DNA of 64,000 bases from Nostoc sp. 'Lobaria pulmonaria (5183) cyanobiont'. GTDB lineage: Bacteria > Cyanobacteriota > Cyanobacteriia > Cyanobacteriales > Nostocaceae. Position numbers and translations under genes: made by a program. Within the stretch, counting starts at the first letter, position 1, and every line of letters starts with the position of its first letter. Location of the stretch: positions 1,671,501 to 1,735,500 of the forward strand of contig NZ_CP026692.1 of NCBI RefSeq assembly GCF_002949795.1, given 5' to 3'. Of this stretch, positions 26,366 to 36,386 are shown in pieces. The notes under the pieces were generated by a model that ran no database searches, was not told where the DNA came from, and was given only the letters and a program-made list of their open reading frames with translations.

Positions 26366-26680
26366 GTCATGTAATTTGCAACCTACCCTCCAGAAAACCC
26401 ACAAGTTCCAACAACAAACTGCTAATCAATTCCCTCTCTCATAGCGCAAGTCCACTCAAATGAACTTGCACTATGAGCCAGAGATTTCAATCTCTGGTAC
26501 AGAAACAGTATGTGGCATGAGTTTTTAAGTCATTGATAATTGACGCTTCTACTGTAAGCGATGTCTAATCACAAGCCTCAGTGCGTCTACCTACTCACCA
26601 ATCAATCACGTTCCCTTGAATTTTCGCAAACCATGCGAGCATCCCAGTTAAGAATTGCTCAATAGAAACCCTATTCATTC

Positions 26681-26712
26681 AAAAAACTGGCCTTAATTAA
26701 AGCCAGTTTTTT
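26681..26712. terminator. Bidirectional intrinsic terminator
   Basis: AAAAAACTGGC (26681-26691) and GCCAGTTTTTT (26702-26712) form a perfect 11-base-pair arm with A and T tracts on the two sides. It lies between the plus-strand NTPase copy B and the minus-strand ferredoxin-like gene, and can end both. Confidence 0.85.
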
Positions 26713-26808
26713 GATTTTATTGTAAACTTCTAGCGGACTTAAGGCCGAGTATTAACGGAACACACTTGAGAAGATATTATTAAACTTTCTCATTAAAATG
26801 TCAAGATT

Positions 26809-27477
26809 TTATGAATTATTTCCCCAAAGTTTGCCATCATATATCGCAATTTCCCTTAAATTTTCAGGCTGTGCTGATAAATTTTTGTCGCCAAAATGCT
26901 GATTCATCAAGGCGGGAACTTGTGTAGCTTGAATTCGACTATGGCGTGTTTTATCTGGCATAACTAAATTCGGCCCAGCTTTACAGTTCTTCATACAACC
27001 AGTGCCCTTGATTGTAACTTGGTCTTCTAAACCGCGATCGCTCAAAGCCGCCTCCAACGCCTGACAAACTGCTTTACCACCGCGTTTCATACAATCAGAC
27101 TTTTGACACACCAAAATCGTGGTCTTAGTCTTAGCTGGTTTTACCTTGACATCATCAATAGATGGGGGTTCTTGTGGTGCAGCGATGGTCTTAACTGCCG
27201 CTATTTCAGAACGCGCCGCCATCACACGTTCAGCTTTCAGTGTAACTTTGTCTTTTTTTATATCGTATTCTTTATAACCAACAACTTGTAGCCAAGTACC
27301 TGCTGGTAGCCGCATGTCAAAAGCAGCCCGCAAATGTTTAGCGAGTTTAATGTAGCATTCACCCTCATGAGTAGCCAGCAGTAAACCTTTCAGCTTATAG
27401 CCATCTTTAATAACAAAATCTATAAATCTGCCCTCAAGGCAAAATTCTGATACTTCCATATTGTCAGATCCACCCAT
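26809..27477 (-). CDS. Thioredoxin-like [2Fe-2S] ferredoxin-domain protein
   Basis: A 222-residue two-part protein. Residues about 8-90 form a beta-rich, OB-like domain (FCLEGRFIDFVIKDGYKLKG). After a proline-containing linker, residues about 118-205 form a thioredoxin-like ferredoxin domain with ILVCQKSDCMKRGG and KGTGCMKNCKAGPN; likely cluster ligands are Cys124, Cys129 or Cys138, Cys161 and Cys165. Similar domains occur in hydrogenase and NADH-dehydrogenase subunits as electron carriers. The start is set by a perfect AGGAGG site seven bases upstream. The partner enzyme is not in this window, so the electron path is unknown. Confidence 0.85.
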   Translation of the reverse strand: MGGSDNMEVSEFCLEGRFIDFVIKDGYKLKGLLLATHEGECYIKLAKHLRAAFDMRLPAGTWLQVVGYKEYDIKKDKVTLKAERVMAARSEIAAVKTIAAPQEPPSIDDVKVKPAKTKTTILVCQKSDCMKRGGKAVCQALEAALSDRGLEDQVTIKGTGCMKNCKAGPNLVMPDKTRHSRIQATQVPALMNQHFGDKNLSAQPENLREIAIYDGKLWGNNS

Positions 27478-27546
27478 TTTTTAACCTCCTTTTAATTAAT
27501 ACAAGCTGTCAAGCAAGATATTCTCAGCAGCTAAAAATTATAACTG

Positions 27547-27810
27547 TTAGTAGCGATTTTTCCAGCAGCACTCAAGAGTCCAAATCTGGTCTTGACGGGA
27601 AGCTGTTAATCGCCGTATCACACTCCAAAGTTGAACAGCCGTAGTAGGAGAGCCAATTTCAACTTTCAATGGCTGGTTAGGTATACAACTACAGGGAATG
27701 TCTAACTCCTTTAGGCGTTGATAGACTTGCCAGCGATCTGCCCAATTCACCTCTATAAGGTGGTTGCTTTCTATTTCTGAACTAAACGATTTCAAGAGAA
27801 TTGCCCTCAA
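27547..27810 (-). CDS. Small conserved hypothetical protein
   Basis: An 87-residue soluble protein beginning with a TTG at 27810 (the only plausible start). It contains WADRWQVYQRLKELDIPCSC and ends in WTLECCWKNRY. I recognise the type only as a small cyanobacterial hypothetical. The gene points away from dps, with 440 bases between them, and its neighbour on the same strand is the ferredoxin-like gene 70 bases downstream. Confidence 0.55.
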   Translation of the reverse strand: MRAILLKSFSSEIESNHLIEVNWADRWQVYQRLKELDIPCSCIPNQPLKVEIGSPTTAVQLWSVIRRLTASRQDQIWTLECCWKNRY

Positions 27811-28251
27811 AATGCAACAAACTTGCAGTAACTACCGCGATTTAACTCTCTGCTTTTTGAAAGTCTTAAGAGTGTAACCTTTTAAAACCAGCATACCTTA
27901 AGTGCAAACAATTCTCATTAATTTTGGAAAAAAATAAAATTCTTGCAATCATCTGATGAGGGAGATCAGGGAGATGAGGGGCATGAAGAGGACAATAAGG
28001 CATTTACTCACCCCATATCCATCACTCCCTTCGGAAAGTAAGCACATTTAATTTTTAATGTCAATAGTGATGAAAAATATACACAACTTGATGAGCATGC
28101 CATAAACCACCAAACAATAAACTTGAGACTTTGTAGTAAGCAAAAATACAAAATATTGTGATGACAAATTGGCTTACTCTTATTGGTAAAATGTTAATAT
28201 CGTAAAGAATAAGCAGTTAAAATCTATAATTGCTAAATAGCGAGGGGAACA
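27811..28251. promoter_or_regulatory. Divergent promoter region before dps
   Basis: This 440-base AT-rich region has no gene. A TATAAT at 28225-28230 lies 21 bases before the dps ATG and may be its -10 box; no good -35 is seen at the right distance. A GAGGGG ribosome site precedes the ATG. Purine-rich repeats (GGGAGAT) occur near 27960. I saw no convincing Fur box, though a partial AT-rich match cannot be ruled out. Confidence 0.4.
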
Positions 28252-28806
28252 ATGTCTGAAACGCAAACTTTGTTACGGAATTTTGGTAATGTATATGACA
28301 ATCCCGTGTTACTGGATCACAGCGTAACGGCTCCAGTTACAGAAGGATTTAACGTTGTATTAGCTAGTTTCCAGGCACTGTACTTGCAGTACCAAAAGCA
28401 TCATTTTGTAGTTGAAGGCTCAGAATTTTACTCTCTGCATGAGTTTTTTAACGAAGGCTATAATCAAGTACAAGACCACGTTCATGAAATTGGCGAACGT
28501 TTGGATGGACTGGGTGGTGTGCCAGTAGCTACCTTCAGCAAATTAGCAGAATTAACCTGTTTTGAGCAAGAATCTGAAGGCGTATATTCCTCTCGCCAAA
28601 TGGTGGAAAATGACCTAGCTGCCGAACAAGCAATCATTGGTGTAATTCGTCGTCAAGCTGCTCAGGCAGAGAGTTTAGGCGATCGAGGCACACGCTATCT
28701 GTACGAAAAGATTTTGTTAAAAACTGAGGAACGTGCATATCATTTATCTCACTTCCTCGCCAAAGACAGCTTAACTTTAGGGTTTGTCCAAGCAGCTCAA
28801 AGCTAA
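28252..28806 (+). CDS. dps4: Dps family ferritin-like protein, His-type ferroxidase centre
   Basis: Dps proteins form 12-subunit shells that oxidise ferrous iron with peroxide and store it. The 184-residue protein keeps His51, His63 and Glu82 of the inter-subunit centre (numbering coincides with E. coli Dps). However, the usual Asp67 is Asn (FFNEGY) and Asp78 is His (HVHEIGER). This fits the His-type centre described for Dps4 of Nostoc punctiforme and other cyanobacteria. A strong terminator follows, so the gene is monocistronic. Metal preference may differ from canonical Dps, as reported for that class. The symbol is by analogy. Confidence 0.9.
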   Translation: MSETQTLLRNFGNVYDNPVLLDHSVTAPVTEGFNVVLASFQALYLQYQKHHFVVEGSEFYSLHEFFNEGYNQVQDHVHEIGERLDGLGGVPVATFSKLAELTCFEQESEGVYSSRQMVENDLAAEQAIIGVIRRQAAQAESLGDRGTRYLYEKILLKTEERAYHLSHFLAKDSLTLGFVQAAQS

Positions 28807-28877
28807 AATTCTCATAATCTAGATTTGTCTACCTAGACTCAAAGAAAAAGTTGGTAGCCCAACTATTAAAATATTAT

Positions 28878-28921
28878 AAAAAATGGCAGAGAATGGTATA
28901 CCTATTTCTCTGCCATTTTTT
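28878..28921 (+). terminator. Intrinsic terminator of dps
   Basis: A 16-base A-rich arm (AAAAAATGGCAGAGAA, 28878-28893) and TTCTCTGCCATTTTTT (28906-28921) form a perfect stem with a 12-base loop and T tract, about 70 bases after the dps stop. Confidence 0.9.
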
Positions 28922-29314
28922 ATCTAAGTAAATATATTTATATAATGTTTAACGTTGAAAATATTTAGCAATTAGCTAGTTAAGATAAATTTTTATCTAA
29001 GTAATTTATCTGTGCATAAATAAGCAGACAGATAAATGCCAAAATAAATCATCATTTATCGCAAGGTTCATCAAATTAAATAATAAAGATTCGCAAAAGC
29101 TTTAGAAATTTGAGGAGCGTAATTAAATAAAATTAGAAATACAAAATAATCATTGGGCATTGGGCATTGGTTATTAATTATTTTCCCCTGCTCCCCTGCT
29201 CTCCCACTCCTTCCTATCATCAAACTTAGAAAACTTAATAATAAAAAGCACCATAGGGGGTAAAGACCCTTAAAATGATCAGGATTTGTATTCTCGTATT
29301 CCAAGGCAACGACT
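28922..29314. repeat. Intergenic region with a composite repeat before carB
   Basis: The first 230 bases are AT-rich with nothing recognisable. At about 29154-29205 lies the second copy of the ATTGGGCATTGG...TTATTTTCCCCTGCTC composite also found near 12470 and 40770. The carB promoter should lie between 29205 and 29314, but I cannot place it. Confidence 0.6.
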
Positions 29315-32300
29315 ATGCCCCGCCGTGACGACCTCCGGAAGATTCTACTGTTAGGTTCTGGCCCAATTGTGATTGGACAAGCCTGTGAGTTTGACTACTC
29401 TGGCACTCAAGCCTGCAAAGCACTCCGAGAAGAAGGCTATGAAGTGGTTTTGGTCAACTCCAACCCTGCAACGATTATGACCGACCCGGAAACGGCCGAT
29501 CGCACTTACATTGAGCCGCTGACGCCGGAATTGGTCGAAAAAGTCATCGAAAAAGAACGCCCCGATGCTCTACTACCAACGATGGGAGGACAAACTGCCC
29601 TCAATCTCGCCGTTGCTTTAGCCAAAAATGGAGTGTTGGAAAAGTACGGCGTTGAGTTAATTGGCGCTAAACTACCAGCGATCGAAAAAGCCGAAGATCG
29701 AAAGCTGTTTGGTGAAGCAATGGCAAGGATTGGGGTAGCTGTTTGTCCTAGCGATACAGCTGAATCTTTAGAAGAAGCCAAAGCTGTTGCTCGTCAAATT
29801 GGTACTTATCCCCTAATTATTCGTCCAGCTTTCACAATGGGTGGAAGTGGCGGCGGCATTGCCTACAACCAAGAAGAATTTGAGGAAATGGCACAGGTAG
29901 GTATAGATGCCAGTCCTGTTTCGCAAATTCTCATTGACCAGTCTTTACTCGGCTGGAAAGAATATGAACTTGAAGTGATGCGTGACTTGGCAGATAACGT
30001 GGTGATTATCTGTTCCATCGAAAACCTTGACCCGATGGGCATTCACACCGGAGACTCTATTACCGTCGCTCCCGCGCAAACCCTCACCGATAAAGAATAT
30101 CAGAGGCTGCGGGATATGGCAATTAAAATCATCCGCGAAATCGGTGTGGAAACTGGCGGTTCTAATATCCAGTTTGCCGTCAATCCGCTTAATGGGGATG
30201 TGGTTGTAATTGAAATGAACCCGCGCGTTTCCCGCAGTTCGGCTTTATCTTCCAAAGCTACAGGTTTCCCCATTGCCAAAATGGCCGCAAAATTGGCTGT
30301 GGGCTACACCTTGGATGAAATTAAAAATGACATCACCAAGAAAACTCCCGCGTCCTTTGAGCCGACAATTGACTATGTGGTGACAAAAATCCCCCGCTTC
30401 GCCTTTGAAAAGTTCCCCGGTTCCGAGCCAGTGCTGACAACCCAAATGAAATCAGTCGGGGAAGCAATGGCAATTGGGCGGACGTTCAACGAATCCTTTC
30501 AAAAGGCATTGCGATCGCTCGAAACCGGACGCGCTGGTTGGGGTTGCGACAAAGCCGAAAAATTACCCAGTGGTGAACAAATCCGCGCCCAACTGCGGAC
30601 ACCTAACCCCGATCGCATTTTCTCCGTGCGCCATGCCTTGCAACTAGGGATTAGTGCTGAGGAAATCTACGAACTGACTGGTATTGACCCGTGGTTTCTA
30701 GATAAATTTCAACAACTCCTAGATGTCGAGAAATTTCTCAAGCGAACACCTTTACAGCAATTGACAAAAGAGCAACTTTATGAGGTGAAGCGGGACGGAT
30801 ATAGCGATCGCCAGATTGCTTATGCCACCAAAACCACCGAAGATGAAGTTCGCGCCTACCGCAAACAACTAGGAATCATCCCAGTTTACAAAACCGTAGA
30901 TACCTGCGCCGCTGAGTTTGAAGCCTTTACCCCCTACTACTATTCTACCTACGAAGAAGAAACAGAGGTTTTGCCTGCAACCAAGCCAAAAGTGTTGATT
31001 TTAGGTGGTGGGCCCAACCGCATTGGACAGGGAATAGAGTTTGATTACTGTTGTTGTCATGCCGCTTATGCCTTGAAGGATGCGGGGTATGAGACAATTA
31101 TGGTCAACTCCAACCCAGAGACAGTTTCGACAGACTACGATACCAGCGATCGCCTTTACTTTGAGCCTTTAACAAAAGAAGATGTCCTTAATATTATCGA
31201 AACTGAAAATCCAGTTGGGGTGATAATCCAGTTTGGTGGGCAAACACCGCTAAAGCTGGCTCTCCCATTACAAGAGTTTCTCAGCAATGATACTTCAGAA
31301 CTCCTCACTAAAATTTGGGGTACATCGCCAGATTCCATCGACATGGCAGAAAACCGGGAGCGGTTTGAAAAGATTCTCCAACAGTTGAATATTTCCCAAC
31401 CGCCTAATGGTATTGCCCGGAGTTATGAAGATGCGTTGATTGTCGCTAAACGTATTAGCTATCCGGTGGTGGTGCGTCCTAGCTATGTGTTGGGGGGACG
31501 GGCGATGGAAATTGTTTATTCCGATGCTGAGTTGGAACGCTACATGACCTTTGCGGTACTAGTGGAACCAGAACATCCGATTTTGATTGATAAGTTTTTG
31601 GAAAATGCGATTGAAGTTGATGTTGATGCGATCGCCGATCGTACAGGACGGGTAGTGATTGGTGGTATTATGGAACACATTGAACAGGCCGGGATTCACT
31701 CAGGAGATTCCGCTTGTTCCTTACCTTCCATTTCCCTATCACCAGCAGTTCTCAATCAGATTCGCACTTGGACGATACAGCTAGCACAAGCTTTATCAGT
31801 CATAGGATTGATGAATATTCAGTTTGCTGTTGTCGGCGCAAGCAGCTATTCTCCCCAAGTTTACATTCTAGAAGCTAATCCTCGCGCTTCCCGCACAGTG
31901 CCCTTTGTATCTAAAGCAACAGGCATACAATTAGCAAAACTAGCATCCTTAATTATGTCAGGCAAAACCTTAGAGGAGCTACATTTTACAGAGGAAGTCA
32001 TTCCCACACATATTGCTGTAAAAGAAGCAGTATTACCCTTTAATAAATTCCCAGGAACTGATACAATATTGGGCCCAGAAATGAGATCCACTGGTGAGGT
32101 GATGGGGATTGACAGCGACTTTGGCCGTGCTTTTGCCAAAGCGGAAATGGGTGCTGGGGAGCGTTTACCGTTAACTGGAACTGTATTTGTATCAATGAGC
32201 GATCGCGATAAAGCTGCTGCAAGTGGTGTGGTGAAAGAATTTATCGATTTGGGCTTTACAGTGATGGCTACCCTTGGTACACGGCGAGTTCTTCTCGAAC

Positions 32301-32581
32301 AGGGGTTAAATATTGAACTAGTGTTAAAACTCCATGAAGGTCGTCCCCACGTCCTAGATGCAATCAAAAACCAGAAAATCCAACTTATTATCAACACACC
32401 ATCAGGGGAAGAAGCCCAGACTGATGCTAGGTTAATCCGCCGCACAGCCTTAGCTTACAAAATTCCCATCATTACTACCATCGCCGGTGCAAAAGCTACC
32501 GTCGCCGCCATCCGTTCCTTACAAAATACTACTTTGGATGTAAAAACTATCCAAGAGTACTGCCTGATCGCTAGGGAGTAG
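29315..32581 (+). CDS. carB: Carbamoyl phosphate synthase large subunit
   Basis: CarB makes carbamoyl phosphate from ammonia (channelled from CarA), bicarbonate and two ATP, feeding arginine and pyrimidine synthesis. The 1088 residues are full length. Two homologous ATP-grasp halves begin with [20 protein letters not shown] and [20 protein letters not shown]; a C-terminal MGS-like regulatory domain (about 950-1088) follows. The [16 protein letters not shown] and [16 protein letters not shown] blocks confirm both halves. It ends close to an AGCAGGGG repeat. carA is not nearby. Arginine production links it functionally to the cyanophycin genes in this window. Confidence 0.98.
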   Translation: MPRRDDLRKILLLGSGPIVIGQACEFDYSGTQACKALREEGYEVVLVNSNPATIMTDPETADRTYIEPLTPELVEKVIEKERPDALLPTMGGQTALNLAVALAKNGVLEKYGVELIGAKLPAIEKAEDRKLFGEAMARIGVAVCPSDTAESLEEAKAVARQIGTYPLIIRPAFTMGGSGGGIAYNQEEFEEMAQVGIDASPVSQILIDQSLLGWKEYELEVMRDLADNVVIICSIENLDPMGIHTGDSITVAPAQTLTDKEYQRLRDMAIKIIREIGVETGGSNIQFAVNPLNGDVVVIEMNPRVSRSSALSSKATGFPIAKMAAKLAVGYTLDEIKNDITKKTPASFEPTIDYVVTKIPRFAFEKFPGSEPVLTTQMKSVGEAMAIGRTFNESFQKALRSLETGRAGWGCDKAEKLPSGEQIRAQLRTPNPDRIFSVRHALQLGISAEEIYELTGIDPWFLDKFQQLLDVEKFLKRTPLQQLTKEQLYEVKRDGYSDRQIAYATKTTEDEVRAYRKQLGIIPVYKTVDTCAAEFEAFTPYYYSTYEEETEVLPATKPKVLILGGGPNRIGQGIEFDYCCCHAAYALKDAGYETIMVNSNPETVSTDYDTSDRLYFEPLTKEDVLNIIETENPVGVIIQFGGQTPLKLALPLQEFLSNDTSELLTKIWGTSPDSIDMAENRERFEKILQQLNISQPPNGIARSYEDALIVAKRISYPVVVRPSYVLGGRAMEIVYSDAELERYMTFAVLVEPEHPILIDKFLENAIEVDVDAIADRTGRVVIGGIMEHIEQAGIHSGDSACSLPSISLSPAVLNQIRTWTIQLAQALSVIGLMNIQFAVVGASSYSPQVYILEANPRASRTVPFVSKATGIQLAKLASLIMSGKTLEELHFTEEVIPTHIAVKEAVLPFNKFPGTDTILGPEMRSTGEVMGIDSDFGRAFAKAEMGAGERLPLTGTVFVSMSDRDKAAASGVVKEFIDLGFTVMATLGTRRVLLEQGLNIELVLKLHEGRPHVLDAIKNQKIQLIINTPSGEEAQTDARLIRRTALAYKIPIITTIAGAKATVAAIRSLQNTTLDVKTIQEYCLIARE

Positions 32582-32640
32582 AGAGTAGGGAAGCAGAGGA
32601 GCAGGGGAGCAGGGGAGCAGGGGAGCAGGGGAGATGAGGA
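32582..32640. repeat. AGCAGGGG tandem repeat after carB
   Basis: Four to five consecutive units of the 8-mer AGCAGGGG follow the carB stop codon. It is the opposite orientation of the GCTCCCCT repeats elsewhere in the window. Confidence 0.8.
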
Positions 32641-33153
32641 GACAAGGGGGACAAAGGGTAATTATTGAACAAGTCTCTCCCTTATCTTTGCCCTCTACCT
32701 TGTCTCTTCTCAATGCCCAATCCCCAGAAAAAATTAAACAATTGTTAGAAGAGAATGAATATAGTTCTCATTGAGATACTTTAACAAATATGAGGAAAAT
32801 TATTTGAACCAGATAATTTCTTAAATTGACTTTTAGTCAGCCTTAAGATAGAGGGCAACGTTGGATGAACTGGAAAAACCAGGAAATTTTCTGTCGCCAT
32901 CTAGCCAAAATCTTCTCATAAATGTTACAATTATTAATAAGACATCCCTAAAAAATGTTTAAAAAGCAACCTTTTATCTAACTGTAGATACTTGTGAAAA
33001 GTAGGAAATAACTGTAGTTTTAGCAATTAAGAAGCCTAAATTTGATTATTATGAGCAGCCGAGTTTCTCAGGCGCGTAAGTTGCAAACCATAGCATAGGT
33101 TCCCAGTCTGACTGGGTAGCACCCTAATAAATAAAGAAAGCATCTATCCCTTA
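32641..33153. promoter_or_regulatory. Upstream region of the sigma factor gene with a palindrome
   Basis: About 510 AT-rich bases without a gene. CCCAGTC-T-GACTGGG at 33102-33116 is a perfect 7-base-pair palindrome 37 bases before the first candidate start codon; it could be an operator or a leader hairpin. No sigma-factor consensus promoter stands out. Confidence 0.4.
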
Positions 33154-34152
33154 ATGACCCTACCGCCAACCCCATCATTACCAAAGAGTAGCGCCATGAA
33201 GACCGCTCAGACAGCCACAGACCTCGTGCGGACTTACCTGCGTGAGATTGGCCGTGTGCCACTCTTAACCCACGAGGAAGAGATTTTCTATGGTAAACAA
33301 GTGCAACGTTCCTGCGCTTTGCACGAATCAAGGGAATCTCTTGCCACCCAGCTAGGTCATCAACCGACTCTAGAAGAGTGGGCCAAAGCTACAAACCTAG
33401 AACCAGCAGAGTTGAACGAAGCGATCGCAGATGGTGAAATTGCCAAGCGCAAGATGGTAGAAGCCAATTTGCGGCTGGTAGTCTCCGTTGCCAAAAAATA
33501 CATTAAGCGCAACGTCGATTTACTGGATTTGATCCAAGAAGGTAGTATCGGTATGCAACGGGGTGTAGAAAAGTTTGACCCTACCAAAGGGTACAGATTT
33601 TCTACTTATGCCTATTGGTGGATTCGGCAAGCTATTACTCGTGCTATAGCCGAAAAAGCTCGTACCATTCGGCTGCCGATCCATATCACCGAAAAATTAA
33701 ATAAGATTAAAAAGGCACAGCGCCAATTGTCTCAAAAGTTGGGACGCGCTCCTACGGCTGGGGAGCTAGCTCAAGAATTAGAATTGACCCCCAAACAAGT
33801 ACGAGAGTATTTAGAAAAGGCGCGTTTGCCCCTTTCTTTGGATTTGCGGCTGGGTGATAACTACGACACCGAACTCGGAGAAATGCTGGAAGATCCAGGC
33901 GCTTCTCCCGAAGAGTTTGTTATGCAATCTTCCCTATCTTATGACTTAGATCGCCTAATGGGCGATCTCACGCCACAACAGAGGGAAGTAATTACACTGC
34001 GCTTTGGCTTAACTGATGGGCAAGCCCTGACTCTGGCTAGAATTGGTGAAATATTGAACATTAGTCGAGAACGAGTTCGACAAATTGAACGGGAAGCCTT
34101 AAGCAAACTTCGCAAGTCTAAAGCCAATATGGATGAATATTTGGCAAGTTAA
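33154..34152 (+). CDS. sigD: Group 2 RNA polymerase sigma factor, SigD-like
   Basis: A 332-residue sigma-70 family factor lacking region 1.1. Region 1.2 ([22 protein letters not shown]), region 2 ([31 protein letters not shown]), region 3 and region 4 ([28 protein letters not shown]) are complete. Group 2 factors adjust transcription to light, redox and nutrient stress. The order dps-carB-sigma agrees with my recollection of sigD in Anabaena sp. PCC 7120; other group 2 paralogues are very similar, so the symbol is tentative. A second ATG at 33196 is an alternative start. Confidence 0.88.
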   Translation: MTLPPTPSLPKSSAMKTAQTATDLVRTYLREIGRVPLLTHEEEIFYGKQVQRSCALHESRESLATQLGHQPTLEEWAKATNLEPAELNEAIADGEIAKRKMVEANLRLVVSVAKKYIKRNVDLLDLIQEGSIGMQRGVEKFDPTKGYRFSTYAYWWIRQAITRAIAEKARTIRLPIHITEKLNKIKKAQRQLSQKLGRAPTAGELAQELELTPKQVREYLEKARLPLSLDLRLGDNYDTELGEMLEDPGASPEEFVMQSSLSYDLDRLMGDLTPQQREVITLRFGLTDGQALTLARIGEILNISRERVRQIEREALSKLRKSKANMDEYLAS

Positions 34153-34374
34153 AAGTTAGGAGTGATGAGTTTGTAATTAACTCCCCACTCCTCACTTATT
34201 TTTTGGGGTGAGAAAATACGCTGACTTTGGTACGGTTACACCTACTTCCACTCTGACGCTAGGCTGTTACATTAGTTGACAGGAAGACAAAATAACTAAG
34301 TCAAATCCAAAACAGACATTTAATATTCAAATCACAAGCACCGCAGCTAATAGTGGTAGTTAAGGAGCTAAAAA

Positions 34375-34719
34375 ATGAGTAACCCATCCAATCGTGTCTC
34401 AGAATTTTTTAATAGCGAATCAGAAACTAACGATTTACTCTGGCAGTACGTTAAATCCTTGAGTCCAGAGACAGTTACCCAGCTATCCAAACCCACGTCT
34501 GCCGAAGTCTTTCAGGTGATGGAACGGAATATTACAGGACTATTAGGTAATCTACCTTCAGAACACTTTGGTGTTACTGTAACCACAAATCGGGAAAATC
34601 TAGGTAGGCTTCTTGCTTCTGCAATGATTAGTGGTTATTTCTTGCGTAACGCTGAACAGAGAATGAATTTTGAAATGGCTCTACAAGGATCTGAAACCGA
34701 CAACAGCGAAATTGACTAG
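34375..34719 (+). CDS. DUF760 family protein
   Basis: A 114-residue soluble protein of the DUF760 family, found in cyanobacteria and plastids, with the typical NDLLWQYVKSLSPETVTQLSKP and ENLGRLLASAMISGYFLRNAEQRM segments. A plant DUF760 protein has been linked to sigma factor and protein turnover, but the function here is unknown. AAGGAGC stands nine bases before the ATG. It lies between the sigma factor and mutT genes and is probably monocistronic. Confidence 0.85.
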   Translation: MSNPSNRVSEFFNSESETNDLLWQYVKSLSPETVTQLSKPTSAEVFQVMERNITGLLGNLPSEHFGVTVTTNRENLGRLLASAMISGYFLRNAEQRMNFEMALQGSETDNSEID

Positions 34720-35160
34720 AAATGTAAAATTTGGGAAATTCAATCAATATTGTTGGGCTGGTAGCTAGTCATAGTTACGGCGATACGAATTGAAAATAAG
34801 TCTCGGCGAAATCTTTGCCGCTAATTCCCGATTATACATCAGCTAAGTTTTTTAAAATATCCAAAATAGTGACTAATTCAGGTTGAAATTTAAACCCAGA
34901 GGAACGCGGAGTCTTTGATTTCGCTTCTCTGTTAACTCCTATAGTTTTGTGATTAATTCAATCAATTATATGATGTCATGCTAGTTAGGTATAACTCCCG
35001 AATCTATGCAGAAAGCCGGAAAATTCCTTCCCTCTAGTCCTCTGCGATCTTAATAATAAGTTTTTAACCAGACACAATATTAGAGGTGTATTTATAAATG
35101 ATTAATGCACATTTGTGGATAAACGAACAGTGCTAGATGACCTTTGCAATAAATAAATCT
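34720..35160. other. 440-base gap without a gene, ending at a strong terminator
   Basis: I found no credible reading frame. The stretch is AT-rich and lies too far from DUF760 for the terminator at 35161 to be an obvious part of that gene. A small RNA ending at that terminator is possible but unproven. Confidence 0.35.
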
Positions 35161-35197
35161 AAACTCGGCAGAGTTATAACTAGTCTGCCGAGTTTTG
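35161..35197 (+). terminator. Strong intrinsic terminator upstream of mutT
   Basis: AAACTCGGCAGA (35161-35172) and TCTGCCGAGTTT (35184-35195) form a perfect 12-base-pair stem followed by TTG. It ends any transcript from the 440-base gap and insulates mutT. Confidence 0.85.
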
Positions 35198-35257
35198 TTA
35201 TTAGTCAAGAGTCAAAATTCAGGAATTCTTTCCCTACTCCCTACTCCCCATTCAATT

Positions 35258-35674
35258 ATGAGTGAAACCAGTTCTTTCCCACCCCATAAAATCATTGGTG
35301 TTGCAGTAATTTGGAATGACCAAAAGCAAATTTTAATTGACCGCCGTCGTCCAGAAGGAGCGATGGGTGGTTTATGGGAATTTCCTGGTGGTAAAATAGA
35401 GCCTGGTGAAACCATTCAAGAATGTATTCAACGGGAAATTTCTGAAGAACTGGGAATAGTAATTGAAGTGGGAGAGCATCTGATTACTATTGACCACAGC
35501 TATACAAACTTGCGCATTACTCTCACAGTACATCACTGCCGACATGTTACAGGTGTTCCCCAACCTTTAGAATCCGATGAAATTCGCTGGGTAACTTTGG
35601 AAGAACTAGAGCAGTTTGCTTTTCCGAAAGCAAATATTCAAATTATTGCTGCATTAAAAGGGAATGGGGAGTAG
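35258..35674 (+). CDS. mutT: MutT-type Nudix hydrolase (8-oxo-dGTPase)
   Basis: MutT removes oxidised dGTP from the nucleotide pool. From the ATG at 35258 the protein has 138 residues, close to E. coli MutT. A longer frame to 35195 would include repeat-derived sequence and is rejected. The Nudix box is complete: G45-x5-E51-x7-R59-E60-x2-E63-E64-x-G66. The preceding RRRPEGAMGGLWEFPGG is typical of MutT. The C-terminus WVTLEELEQFAFPKANIQII also fits. The gene follows a strong terminator. Confidence 0.9.
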   Translation: MSETSSFPPHKIIGVAVIWNDQKQILIDRRRPEGAMGGLWEFPGGKIEPGETIQECIQREISEELGIVIEVGEHLITIDHSYTNLRITLTVHHCRHVTGVPQPLESDEIRWVTLEELEQFAFPKANIQIIAALKGNGE

Positions 35675-35855
35675 GCAAGAAGCAAGGGAGCAGGGAGCAA
35701 GGGAGAAGAATTTTTATCCCCTCTGCTCCCCGCACCCTGCCCCTCTGTATTTTTTCAACGCCTAATCCCGTAACAATCTATTAATTGCATCAGGTTGAGT
35801 CCCGCAATTTTCTACAATAGGCGCAGGGACTTTGATTTAAGGTGTCAGCAAATAA
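35675..35855. repeat. Short GC-rich repeats between mutT and the CBS gene
   Basis: AGCAAGGGAGCAGGGAGCAAGGG units (about 35683-35704) face CCCTCTGCTCCCCGCACCC (about 35721-35738) and could form a hairpin. It is the same repeat class as near carB and trmD. Confidence 0.6.
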
Positions 35856-36320
35856 ATGCCTAAAACCGTTGCCGATGTGATGAGCCGCGCTCCTATTGTT
35901 GTCCAGGAGGAAACTCCACTCAAGGAAGCTATCCAAATTCTCGCAGAACGCCATTTCAGCGGACTACCTGTTGTGGACGATCTCGGTAAATTGGTAGGCA
36001 TTATCTCGGAAACCGATTTGATGTGGCAAGAAACTGGTGTGACTCCACCTGCGTACATTATGTTTCTTGATAGTGTTATCTATTTAAAAAATCCTGCTAC
36101 GTATGACCGTGATTTGCACAAGGCTTTAGGGCAAACCGTCGGGGAGGTGATGAGTAAAAACCCGATCGCTATTTCCCCTGATAAAACTTTAAAAGAAGCA
36201 GCTACAATTATGCACGATCGCAGCGTTCACCGCTTGCCAGTACTTGATAGTACAAATCAAGTAATTGGTATTCTTACTCGTGGTGATATTATTCGGGCAA
36301 TGGCTGCTAGTCAAGATTAG
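35856..36320 (+). CDS. CBS-domain pair protein
   Basis: A 154-residue protein made almost wholly of two CBS domains (about 8-60 and 95-150: VADVMSRAPIVVQEETPLKEA, VGEVMSKNPIAISPDKTLKEA). Such pairs bind adenine nucleotides and regulate partner enzymes or channels according to energy state. An insertion of about 35 residues separates the two domains. The partner is unknown; the NblB-like gene lies 66 bases downstream and may be co-transcribed. Confidence 0.9.
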   Translation: MPKTVADVMSRAPIVVQEETPLKEAIQILAERHFSGLPVVDDLGKLVGIISETDLMWQETGVTPPAYIMFLDSVIYLKNPATYDRDLHKALGQTVGEVMSKNPIAISPDKTLKEAATIMHDRSVHRLPVLDSTNQVIGILTRGDIIRAMAASQD

Positions 36321-36386
36321 TCAAAAGTAGAGACGCGATTAATCGCGTCTGTCTTTTTTATACATTTGAAAATCAAGGATAACTAA

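Larger units (their letters stand above)
20015..26600 (+). repeat. Tandem segmental duplication of a STAND-NTPase module
   Basis: Two consecutive blocks, about 20015-23584 and 23585-26600, share the same order: the 3' end of a conserved gene, a short spacer with palindromes, a 21-bp repeat array, an NTPase gene, and a similar 3' flank (GATTTCAATCTCTGG in both). The NTPase N-terminal halves are clearly alike in protein and DNA. The second block differs by a missing TPR region and two extra small insertions. The downstream edge is approximate. This reads as a direct tandem duplication followed by divergence. Confidence 0.85.
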
